Positions 1 to 6,117 of a stretch of 8,460 nt of DNA are shown here, in pieces. The position numbers and the translations under genes are program-made. The notes beneath the pieces are model-generated. The model saw only the letters and a program-made list of their open reading frames with translations. It did not search any database and was not told the origin of the DNA. The stretch covers positions 1 to 8,460 of the forward strand of contig JBEBAU010000004.1 of NCBI GenBank assembly GCA_041158765.1, written 5' to 3'. Position 1 is the stretch's first letter, and every line of letters begins with the position of its first letter. The stretch is from JAQBRD01 sp041158765 (GTDB lineage: Bacteria; Patescibacteriota; Minisyncoccia; Phycocordibacterales; PALSA-1337).

Positions 1-301
1 TCGTAACACTAAAATAGTGCGATATCCACAATAAACGCACTAATTGCGCAGCCGTAACTGCATCGGTTGCCCATGTATTATATTTTTTGCCGTCCCGCGA
101 AGGCATTTGTATCATATGTAATTTTTCGGACAACTGAAATTTCCACGTCTGACCATCTCCCAGATTATATTTTACAAAATCATTCCAATACTTGCGTGGT
201 CTTTTTGTATCTATCACCACCCTGACTATATCCACAACTGAAAAGTACCACACACGGTCTTTCCCCCACTGTATTTTTCTTATTTTCAGGCCGTCAATCA
301 T
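1..301 (-). CDS. Bro-N domain protein (antirepressor-like), N-terminal part, cut by the left edge
   Basis: An open frame runs from an ATG at 301 to the window edge (100 codons, no stop). The start gives MIDGLKIRKIQW, then WYFSVVDIV (residues 18-26), RPRKYWNDF (34-42), DGKKYNTWATD (70-80) and QLVRLL (86-91). This order matches the N-terminal Bro-N domain of phage antirepressors, baculovirus BRO proteins and many bacterial homologues: W-x-FSVVD, then a YW, then DGKxYxTxxAD. The domain is generally DNA-binding. The rest of the domain and any C-terminal effector region lie outside the window. An in-frame ATG at 325 would add eight residues; neither start has a clear ribosome binding site, and 301 places the domain as in relatives. 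The gene lies downstream of the rpoD terminator, so it should have its own promoter, which I could not identify. The family call is by motif recognition. The exact role (prophage remnant, stress regulator or other) cannot be told from here. Confidence 0.75.
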   Translation of the reverse strand, partial: MIDGLKIRKIQWGKDRVWYFSVVDIVRVVIDTKRPRKYWNDFVKYNLGDGQTWKFQLSEKLHMIQMPSRDGKKYNTWATDAVTAAQLVRLLWISHYFSVT

Positions 302-347
302 AATGCACGAACTTAATGTATTCATTACGAATAAATATCGCACACTC

Positions 348-413
348 CAATAAAATCAGAATAAATAAAGTTAGAATAAATAAAATCCTAATCAATAAAA
401 TTTCAATAAATTC
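348..413. repeat. AT-rich degenerate direct repeats (AATAAA units)
   Basis: Five AATAAA-containing units follow one another at uneven spacing of 11 to 19 bp. The best pair is a perfect 12-bp copy, AGAATAAATAAA, at 358-369 and 373-384 (15-bp period). The stretch lies between the rpoD terminator and the Bro-N gene, directly upstream of the latter. It could be a slipped low-complexity tract or an AT-rich upstream promoter region. I found no convincing -35/-10 pair in it. Confidence 0.55.
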
Positions 414-441
414 AGTTGTCCGAATTTTACCCAATGACCAC

Positions 442-488
442 ACAGCCACAAAAAACCCGCCGTGATTTGGCGGGTTTTTTGTGGCTGT
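442..488 (-). terminator. Intrinsic terminator of the pyrD-dnaG-rpoD operon, probably bidirectional
   Basis: A perfect inverted repeat of 20 bp pairs 442-461 with 469-488 around a 7-nt loop. The core stem is CCCGCC/GGCGGG, flanked by a run of six A on one side and six T on the other, then by GTGGCTGT and its complement. On the minus strand it begins 29 bp past the rpoD stop, giving a GC stem followed by a U tract as in rho-independent terminators. Because the A and T tracts are symmetric, the same element should also work on the plus strand. It separates rpoD from the Bro-N gene. Confidence 0.93.
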
Positions 489-516
489 TTTTACTGCTTG
501 TTTGCAGCGGCTGAAG

Positions 517-1722
517 TTAGTAGTTGCGGAGGCGGTTGATTTTGTCGTGCTGGCGGATTTTTTCGTGAGCTTTTGCCTCGATTTGTCGAATACGTTCACG
601 AGTAACAGCGAACTCCTTGCCCACTTCTTCGAGTGTGTGCGTGATGCCATCCATTAATCCATGGCGCATTTCGAGAATTTTGCGCTCTTTTGGTGAAAGA
701 TCGTCGAGAATTTCATTCACTTGATCGCGAAGAATTCGGCGTGATGACTCTTGATCTGGTGACAAGATTTTGTCATCTGAAAGAAAATCCCCAAGTGTTG
801 ATTTGCCATCATCAGAATCATCTCCGACAGGACTTTCAAGTGAAACAACATCCTGATCAATCTTCTCAATGTTATACACTTTTTCAATATCAAGTCCCAT
901 TTCAGTTGCAATCTCTTCTGCAAGCGGCTCGCGACCGAGATCCTGACTCAAGCGTCGCACAACTTGCTTGTACTTCGCGATTGTTTCAACCATATGCACT
1001 GGAACTCGAATTGTTCGAGATTGATCGGCAAGTGCACGAGTGATTGCCTGACGAATCCACCACGTAGCATACGTAGAGAACTTATATCCCTTTGTCCAAT
1101 CGAATTTATCTACAGCCTTGAAAAGACCGAGATTTCCCTCTTGAATAAGGTCGAGCAATGTAAGATCAGGTGATCGTCCTACATACTTCTTCGCAATAGA
1201 AACCACGAGACGAAGGTTGGCGCGAGCGAGCAAGTTTTTTGCTTCATTGTCCCCTGCTTGAATTCGCTTCGCGAGATCCTTTTCCATTGTTGCAGAAATA
1301 AGCGGATACTGGCCAATTTCTTTCAAATACATCTGAATCGAATCGTATGAAGAATCGCTTCGTGATCCATAGCTGTACTTCTTCGGATGAGCAACTTCTG
1401 GTTCAACTTCGAGCAAGCCTCCTCCTTCTAGAACATCAATTCCTGTTGTGCCGAATTTGCTATACAACTCATCAAGAAAGACAATGTCAGTCTCAATTGT
1501 TGGAAATTCTTTCAAAATCTCATCGTATGTGACGAAACCGCGCTCTCGTCCTTTTGCGATAAGCTTTGCGGCTTTTGCTTCAAATTCTTTTGCTTTGCTT
1601 TTGCCTTTTGTAGCTGCTGCCGCCTTTTTGCGTGCTGGTGCTTTTTTTGCGGAAGCACCTTTTTTTGAAACAGCTTTTGACTGCTTTGCTTTCACAACCT
1701 TCTTCACTTTTTTTGATGCCAT
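517..1722 (-). CDS. rpoD: Primary sigma factor RpoD/SigA (sigma-70 family)
   Basis: Housekeeping sigma factor that directs RNA polymerase to -35/-10 promoters; 401 residues, near the size of SigA from Gram-positive bacteria and without the large insert between regions 1.2 and 2 of E. coli RpoD. Visible parts: a Lys/Ala-rich basic tail (about 1-52); a region 1.1-like segment (about 53-105); region 1.2 (about 125-155, with SIQMYLKEIGQYPL); regions 2.1-2.4 (about 165-244) with LIQEGNLGLFKAVDKFD, STYATWWIRQAITRAL for -10 melting and recognition, and TIRVPVHM; region 3 (245-290); an acidic linker equivalent to 3.2 (294-320); region 4 (341-390) with the helix-turn-helix TLEEVGKEFAVTRERIRQIE for -35 binding. 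The ATG at 1722 lies 12 bp after the dnaG stop, with no visible Shine-Dalgarno, so it is probably cotranscribed with dnaG. It ends 29 bp before a strong terminator. Identification is certain; the basic tail is unusual for most RpoD proteins. Confidence 0.97.
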   Translation of the reverse strand: MASKKVKKVVKAKQSKAVSKKGASAKKAPARKKAAAATKGKSKAKEFEAKAAKLIAKGRERGFVTYDEILKEFPTIETDIVFLDELYSKFGTTGIDVLEGGGLLEVEPEVAHPKKYSYGSRSDSSYDSIQMYLKEIGQYPLISATMEKDLAKRIQAGDNEAKNLLARANLRLVVSIAKKYVGRSPDLTLLDLIQEGNLGLFKAVDKFDWTKGYKFSTYATWWIRQAITRALADQSRTIRVPVHMVETIAKYKQVVRRLSQDLGREPLAEEIATEMGLDIEKVYNIEKIDQDVVSLESPVGDDSDDGKSTLGDFLSDDKILSPDQESSRRILRDQVNEILDDLSPKERKILEMRHGLMDGITHTLEEVGKEFAVTRERIRQIEAKAHEKIRQHDKINRLRNY

Positions 1723-1734
1723 AATAAATTAAAC

Positions 1735-3729
1735 TTATGCGGGACGACGATTTGTAAGTGTTGCGAGACGAATACCGAGAGCTTGGCATTTTTTCATGAG
1801 TTCATGCGCTACATGCTCCTGAACTACACGATCACCATCATTTTTTGGTTTGTTTTTTTCGAGTGCGATAAGCTCGGCCATAGAGGCTGCGAGATCGGTT
1901 CGAACGATGTCTTCTTCAAAATTCACAAGAAGTTCATCAATGCTTTTTTGTATTTTTTTTGAATCATCAGAACCAAAGAATAATTCTGCTTCAAAAGCAA
2001 TTTCTTCTCCGGCTGATTCAATTGTACGTATTAAATTGTTGTACCGTTCGTCTCCCGCGATTTTTTTGATAGCGGCACGAATGCCGTCAATATCTATAGT
2101 AGCAGTGGCGGTCGCTTTCGCTGTTGCCTGATTGCTTTGTTCGCGGGTGAGATATGCCAGAAGGCCGAATAATTTCCTCGAAATCATGTCGAGGCGGCTC
2201 TCCTGTGCAGTGCTCGATACTATACCACCTTGAGGGGCAGATTGTCTAGCGTTAGCACCATGTGCGGCACCAGTTGTGCTGCCAGATTTTTCAGCCTGAA
2301 TTTTGCGCTCAACCTCTTTCAAATCAGCTCGAATTGAATCTTCTGAAAGCTGTGTTCTATCATGAATCATTTTCACAAAATATGACTTCTCCATTTCACC
2401 TGAAATTGCAGCAATAAATGGCAATACTCGTTCTCGCAATAGAAGTGGTATTTTGCGATTATCGAGTTTCTTCTCTTTTGCTTCAGTCATCACACCATCA
2501 ATCTGAAATTCAACGACCGGCTTCGCCGCGCGAAGCACATTCTTCCATGCTTCAGGATTTTCGAGAACCATATCAGCTGGATCTTTGCCGTCTGGCATAG
2601 CTGCAATCTTCACATCCATTCCGAGAGAAAAAGCGATTTGCGCTGAGCGCATAGCCGCCTTTCGCCCCGCCGAGTCAGAGTCAAAAGCCAAGATCACATT
2701 CGGCGAAAGGCGGCGCACAATCCCAAGATTATTCACAATCTGTTCTCGCGAAGGTCCTGTTGGTGATGTGGTATGTTCTGCAAGCGCTGTACCCGAAACC
2801 GCCACCGTATTCTTGATACCGGCTTGATGTGACAATACGAGATCCATTTGCCCTTCAACCATAATCACATAATTTTTTGTGCGAATTTCACTCTTTGCTT
2901 TGTCGATTCCGTAAAGAACGGTAGATTTGTTGTAGAGCGGAGTATCGGGACTATTGAGATATTTTGCGGATTTACCATCATCGTGAATAATACGACCCGA
3001 AAACGCAATTACACGACCAGAAGAATCCATAATTGGAAACATAATCCTGTCACGAAAACGATCATATGGCTGCTTTTGTGATGTACCCGCAACACCGGTA
3101 GTAGCTCCTGCATGTGCACCAACCGCCGCGCCGCTGTTCTCGCCACTATCAGGACGCTTTGCGAGGCCGGCTTTTTCTATTTCACTATCTGAAAACTTTT
3201 TTTCACGTAAATACGTATACAGAAGTCGCCATTCATTCGGCGCAAAACCAATTCTGAATAATCGCGCAGTTTCTTCAGTAATTCCACGCTTCTTCACATA
3301 CTCTCGAGCTTCGACTGCAAGTGGATCCGGTGCAATCAAATTCCCTTCAAAAAAAGCAGCGGCGGCTTCCATTACCATATACAAACGATCCTTTTCACTC
3401 TTCGCAAGAGCATCCGCACCACCTCCGAAGCCGCCTTTCGCCCGCTCTGCAGCAAGATCAATCCCTGCCTTCTCTGCAAGCAACTTCAGTGACCCCATGA
3501 AATCCAACCCTTCGAATTGTTCCACAAAACTAAAAATGTCCCCCTTCGCCCCACAGCCAAAACAATAGTAACTTCCACGGTCAGGAGACACGTAGAATGA
3601 CGGCGTTTTTTCATTATGAAATGGGCAACGCGCTTTCATATTCTTGCCCGCCTTTTCGAGCTTCACATATGAGCCCACCACCTCCTCAATAGTGAGGCGT
3701 TCTTTGATTTTTTCGACAGGGGTAGCCAT
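1735..3729 (-). CDS. dnaG: DNA primase DnaG
   Basis: Makes the RNA primers for lagging-strand DNA synthesis at the replication fork. The 664 residues are longer than the usual 580-600. Order of domains: CHC2 zinc finger (about 1-95) with ligands C35, H38, C56 and C59; RNA-polymerase basic region with YDRFRDRIMFPI (222-233) and KYLNSPDTPLYNKSTVLYG (256-274); TOPRIM core with VEGQMD (291-296, catalytic E292), FDSDSAGRKA (349-358, D350 and D352) and DGKDPAD (380-386); then a diverged C-terminal region that should contact the replicative helicase. Extra length comes from Gly/Ala/Ser/Thr-rich insertions at about 195-220 and 482-510, with a short one at 318-330 inside TOPRIM. All key metal-binding residues are present, so the enzyme looks active. 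The ATG at 3729 is 4 bp after the pyrD stop, without a clear ribosome binding site, which suggests translational coupling in a pyrD-dnaG-rpoD operon. Confidence 0.97.
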   Translation of the reverse strand: MATPVEKIKERLTIEEVVGSYVKLEKAGKNMKARCPFHNEKTPSFYVSPDRGSYYCFGCGAKGDIFSFVEQFEGLDFMGSLKLLAEKAGIDLAAERAKGGFGGGADALAKSEKDRLYMVMEAAAAFFEGNLIAPDPLAVEAREYVKKRGITEETARLFRIGFAPNEWRLLYTYLREKKFSDSEIEKAGLAKRPDSGENSGAAVGAHAGATTGVAGTSQKQPYDRFRDRIMFPIMDSSGRVIAFSGRIIHDDGKSAKYLNSPDTPLYNKSTVLYGIDKAKSEIRTKNYVIMVEGQMDLVLSHQAGIKNTVAVSGTALAEHTTSPTGPSREQIVNNLGIVRRLSPNVILAFDSDSAGRKAAMRSAQIAFSLGMDVKIAAMPDGKDPADMVLENPEAWKNVLRAAKPVVEFQIDGVMTEAKEKKLDNRKIPLLLRERVLPFIAAISGEMEKSYFVKMIHDRTQLSEDSIRADLKEVERKIQAEKSGSTTGAAHGANARQSAPQGGIVSSTAQESRLDMISRKLFGLLAYLTREQSNQATAKATATATIDIDGIRAAIKKIAGDERYNNLIRTIESAGEEIAFEAELFFGSDDSKKIQKSIDELLVNFEEDIVRTDLAASMAELIALEKNKPKNDGDRVVQEHVAHELMKKCQALGIRLATLTNRRPA

Positions 3730-3733
3730 AAGT

Positions 3734-4852
3734 CTATCTTAGCAAATTTTCACCATTAGATGAATGAACATCGACACCTATCGCTTCACTAATGTTTTTG
3801 AAACCATCTCGCTTCAGAAGCTCCGCCAAACCTTGCTGTATTTCGTTCACAACTTGCGGCCCTTCGAATATCATCCCCGTTATCATCTGAATAAGCGATG
3901 CACCCATGCGTATTTTGCGATATGCGTCGTGAGCTGTGAAAACTCCCCCACAACCAACAAGAACTAGGCGCTTCCCTTCTTTTTCATATAAATATGCAAG
4001 CAAAGCATCTGAAATATCTTGGACCGGCTTGCCACTAATGCCACCAACTTTCACATCTACCGCAGTGTCGAGCATCTTTTTTTCATCACGCTTCTTGGTG
4101 AGATTTGAAACAACAATACCGTGAATTCTATGTCGCTTAACGATACCGAGCATTTCATCAATTTGTTCACGTGATATATCTGGAGAAATTTTTATGAAAA
4201 CAGGTTTATTAGTTGAAATTGTATCAATCTTTTTCAGCAATTCCTCAAGCCACAAAGGTCGCAAAAACGGCTGCCCACCCTCAGCGTTCGGACAGCTAAT
4301 ATTGATTGTGAAATACGCGCCAATGTCGGTGAAAGCAGTGAAGGCTTTGGCATAATCGTCAATTGCTGCCTGCATATCGAGATTCTCTCTACAGTTCGTC
4401 ATAGCAACACTTGTGCCGACTGGATAGATGAATTTTTGTCCTGAAAGCTTGGCTGCAATCACATCTGCGCCCTTATTCTTTAGACCATACCACACGATTA
4501 GACCTTTTGATTTTTTGAGGCGCCAGAGACGAGGTTTGGGATTACCAGCGCACGGATATCCGGTAATCGAACCAACTTCTTCGAAGCCGAAACCTAGATG
4601 TGGCAAAACATCGGTCAATTCAGCGTCTTTGTCGAAACCTGCAGCAAGGCCAATTGGATTTTTGAAATGGATACCCAACACATCCTGATGCAGCGCAGCG
4701 CTCTCATATCCACCAAAAAGTGCTCGAACGAGCAACTGTCCGATTTTCCACTCACCGAGTTTTTTGCCCAATGCAATCGTTCGATCGTGCACATCCTCAG
4801 GATCAAATTGAAAAAAGATAGGTTTCATCACAAACCGGTACAGCAAATGCAT
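3734..4852 (-). CDS. pyrD: Dihydroorotate dehydrogenase, class 2-like (membrane-associated type)
   Basis: Oxidises dihydroorotate to orotate using FMN, the fourth step of de novo UMP synthesis; class 2 enzymes pass electrons to membrane quinones. I prefer the ATG at 4852: AGGA lies 8 nt upstream, and MHLLYRFVMKPIFFQFDPE aligns with the N-terminus of E. coli PyrD. An ATG at 4903 adds 17 hydrophobic residues, but the predicted transcript would begin only a few bases before it. Numbered from 4903 (subtract 17 for the preferred start): class 2 N-terminal helices 19-65; NPIGLAAGFDKDAE (82-95); EEVGSITG (108-115); GNPKPRLWRL (120-129); NISCPNAEGGQPF (201-213); KISPD (238-242); VGGISGKPV (286-294); GCGGV (317-321); GASLIQMITGMIFEGP (334-349). 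The catalytic-base position holds Cys204, as in class 1 enzymes, where class 2 usually has Ser. It is the first gene of an apparent operon with dnaG, 4 bp apart. Function is secure; the electron acceptor is not. Confidence 0.93.
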   Translation of the reverse strand: MHLLYRFVMKPIFFQFDPEDVHDRTIALGKKLGEWKIGQLLVRALFGGYESAALHQDVLGIHFKNPIGLAAGFDKDAELTDVLPHLGFGFEEVGSITGYPCAGNPKPRLWRLKKSKGLIVWYGLKNKGADVIAAKLSGQKFIYPVGTSVAMTNCRENLDMQAAIDDYAKAFTAFTDIGAYFTINISCPNAEGGQPFLRPLWLEELLKKIDTISTNKPVFIKISPDISREQIDEMLGIVKRHRIHGIVVSNLTKKRDEKKMLDTAVDVKVGGISGKPVQDISDALLAYLYEKEGKRLVLVGCGGVFTAHDAYRKIRMGASLIQMITGMIFEGPQVVNEIQQGLAELLKRDGFKNISEAIGVDVHSSNGENLLR

Positions 4853-4860
4853 TACAGCAT

Positions 4861-4864
4861 TCCT
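4861..4864 (-). promoter_or_regulatory. Ribosome binding site that decides the pyrD start
   Basis: AGGA on the minus strand (TCAGGA with flanks) lies 8 nt before the ATG at 4852. It is the only clear Shine-Dalgarno motif in front of a gene in this window. Together with the promoter at 4916-4944 it favours 4852 over 4903 as the pyrD start. Confidence 0.6.
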
Positions 4865-4908
4865 GATTTTCAAAATGAAATGTAATAAACTAAAATCGTA
4901 CATATACG

Positions 4909-4944
4909 TAATCTCAGTATATAGACTAAGACCAAGAAACTCAA
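4909..4944 (-). promoter_or_regulatory. Sigma-70 promoter of the pyrD-dnaG-rpoD operon
   Basis: On the minus strand, a -35 box TTGAGT (4939-4944) and a -10 box TATACT (4916-4921) are separated by exactly 17 bp. The -35 matches the consensus at four of six positions and the -10 at five of six. Transcription should begin near 4909-4910. That leaves almost no leader for the ATG at 4903, but about 57 nt for the preferred pyrD start at 4852. An 8-bp sequence, TATACGTA, occurs at the predicted start site (4903-4910) and again at 4969-4976 upstream of the -35 box, a possible operator pair. Confidence 0.65.
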
Positions 4945-4976
4945 TCCTCTAACTGAACTCAGACCGCGTATACGTA

Positions 4977-5387
4977 TTAGACAGTCTTATGCTCTAGTTT
5001 CACAATTCGCTTCTCGTGATTAGTGCTCACATTTCGTAATGCACGCATCTCCTCGAAGAAAAGCTGAGTCTCGGCAGCGCGGTGCATATTTTCTGTTCGA
5101 ATCATCTCCATCACTTCTTCATGAGTAGTTCTTGATTTGACCGAATCTATTACAATACGAAGGTCGTCACGGAAACCTTCTCGGAGAGCAGTCATATGTC
5201 TCATATTTTCTTCTTGAAATTCTCGAAGCAACCCTCGTATCTCAACACGAAACTCCATGTTTTCCTTGCGAACTTCCTTCATGGATTTTTTCACCGCACG
5301 ATCGACTGCACAATCCACCGCAAGGTCCACTGCGCGCTCAACAGTTTTATCAATATATTTGATAATGTCTGGTTCAATAGGACTCAT
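4977..5387 (-). CDS. Small unrecognised helical (coiled-coil-like) protein with a four-residue repeat
   Basis: The 136-residue product has no signal peptide or membrane segment and matches no family I can name with confidence. It is highly charged and reads as nearly all helix. Residues 15-34 hold five tandem copies of a (A/T)-V-(D/E/K)-x unit (TVER, AVDL, AVDC, AVDR, AVKK), which would put Val along one face of a helix. Residues 36-80 alternate Arg/Lys with Glu/Asp, and the end (LRNVSTNHEKRIVKLEH) resembles the tails of small coiled-coil proteins often found in CPR genomes, so a self-associating rod is plausible. The ATG at 5387 has no ribosome binding site. Upstream is very AT-rich; a possible -10, TACAAT, at 5403-5408 would give a leader of only about 10 nt. 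It stands alone between the terminator at 5485-5504 and the pyrD promoter. No clear terminator follows it, so some read-through into pyrD is possible. Confidence 0.7.
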   Translation of the reverse strand: MSPIEPDIIKYIDKTVERAVDLAVDCAVDRAVKKSMKEVRKENMEFRVEIRGLLREFQEENMRHMTALREGFRDDLRIVIDSVKSRTTHEEVMEMIRTENMHRAAETQLFFEEMRALRNVSTNHEKRIVKLEHKTV

Positions 5388-5473
5388 GTGTATATATAAT
5401 ATATTGTATTATCTGTTAATACGCCAAGCTTACCAAATTGAAATGAAATTTCTCTAAAGAAATTATGAATTTT

Positions 5474-5504
5474 TAATAAAAATAACCCTCTAGTGAAAGA
5501 GGGT
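5474..5504 (-). terminator. Intrinsic terminator downstream of the 194-residue membrane protein gene
   Basis: The perfect 7-bp stem ACCCTCT/AGAGGGT (5485-5491 with 5498-5504) has a 6-nt loop. On the minus strand it is followed by a T-rich run (TATTTTTATT), as expected for rho-independent termination. It lies 29 bp past the stop at 5533. Confidence 0.8.
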
Positions 5505-5535
5505 CTTGAAGTTCAAGAATTAGTGCCAAGCACTA
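5504..5535. repeat. Two adjacent small palindromes between the stop codon and the terminator
   Basis: TCTTGAA at 5504-5510 mirrors TTCAAGA at 5512-5518 around a single G, a 15-bp odd palindrome. TAGTGC at 5521-5526 pairs with GCACTA at 5530-5535 around a 3-nt loop, and includes the TAG stop codon of the upstream gene. With the terminator hairpin they make three consecutive palindromes in 51 bp. They may stabilise the 3' end of the mRNA or be protein sites; nothing here decides. Confidence 0.5.
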
Positions 5536-6117
5536 TTTCGAAGCTGGTGGTGGCACGGGTGCAGGTGATTTTGCCGGGTATACCGTAAGCACAACCTTCA
5601 GGTAAAGGAAATTGGTATCAAAACCAGTTTCGCTTCCCTGATAGATATGAATCGGTAGGTGTCCAGAATACACTCGCGGCTTGTCTCCATCTGCCGACAA
5701 GTAACTGTCGTTGAAATACAGTTGGATATTAAATGCACCGTCCACCCCACCACTTGCAGTTTCTGCAATGATGCCATAGGTCGGAAATCCGTTTCCATAC
5801 CCATGCACACTGAAGCCAAATGGCACATTGCCACGCACCGTCACGCCGAAGTTTTTATTACCTTCGCCATCCACCATACTCGCGACCACCTGATTGGTGC
5901 TGAGTGAGTAGGTGGTGCCGTTGATCACAACCTTCGGGATTTCATCGGCAATGGCTGGCGCGGCCGGTGCTGCAGGAGCAGATACAACTGCCGGCACGGC
6001 TGACGTGAGTGCCCGCGAGATTTCTTCGGATTTCGCCGAGTATGTAAGATACAAGGCAAGAGCAAATAGAATCGCGATGCCGATCATAACCGACAGGAGT
6101 TTTTTGATAAGTTTCAT
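5533..6117 (-). CDS. Membrane-anchored, probably surface-exposed protein of unknown function
   Basis: The 194 residues begin MKLIKK, followed by one hydrophobic helix (about 7-26) typical of a signal anchor or uncleaved signal peptide. There is no Cys in the whole protein, so it is not a lipoprotein. Residues 38-58 form an Ala/Pro/Val-rich linker. Residues 62-181 look like a compact beta-rich domain with many Gly, Asn and aromatic residues (VVINGTTY, FGVTVRG, GFSVHGYG, IQLYFNDSYL, LYLKVVLTVYP). The C-terminus (182-194) is Pro/Ala-rich. I recognise no family. The layout suggests the domain is held outside the membrane on a flexible stalk. The gene is a single-gene unit: a perfect promoter about 160 bp upstream, a long leader, and its own terminator. 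The ATG at 6117 has no Shine-Dalgarno but is the only start that preserves the signal anchor. The strong promoter suggests an abundant product, which is an inference. Confidence 0.8.
   Translation of the reverse strand: MKLIKKLLSVMIGIAILFALALYLTYSAKSEEISRALTSAVPAVVSAPAAPAAPAIADEIPKVVINGTTYSLSTNQVVASMVDGEGNKNFGVTVRGNVPFGFSVHGYGNGFPTYGIIAETASGGVDGAFNIQLYFNDSYLSADGDKPRVYSGHLPIHIYQGSETGFDTNFLYLKVVLTVYPAKSPAPVPPPASK

Noticed and set aside
348..413. CRISPR or iteron array
   Set aside because: The units are degenerate, spacing is uneven at 11-19 bp, there are no unique spacers, and nothing nearby codes for Cas or replication initiator proteins.
294..650. Minus-strand 118-codon frame across the rpoD end, the terminator and the AT-rich repeats
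   Set aside because: It begins inside rpoD in another frame, reads through a perfect terminator and ends in low-complexity Ile/Leu codons. No domain or ribosome binding site supports it.
690..1043. Plus-strand 117-codon frame opposite rpoD
   Set aside because: It is antisense to the most conserved part of the sigma factor, with a composition typical of reverse-strand shadows and no start signals.
4428..4885. Overlapping plus-strand frames opposite pyrD
   Set aside because: Both are fully antisense to conserved pyrD motifs and lack promoter, ribosome binding site or recognisable protein features.
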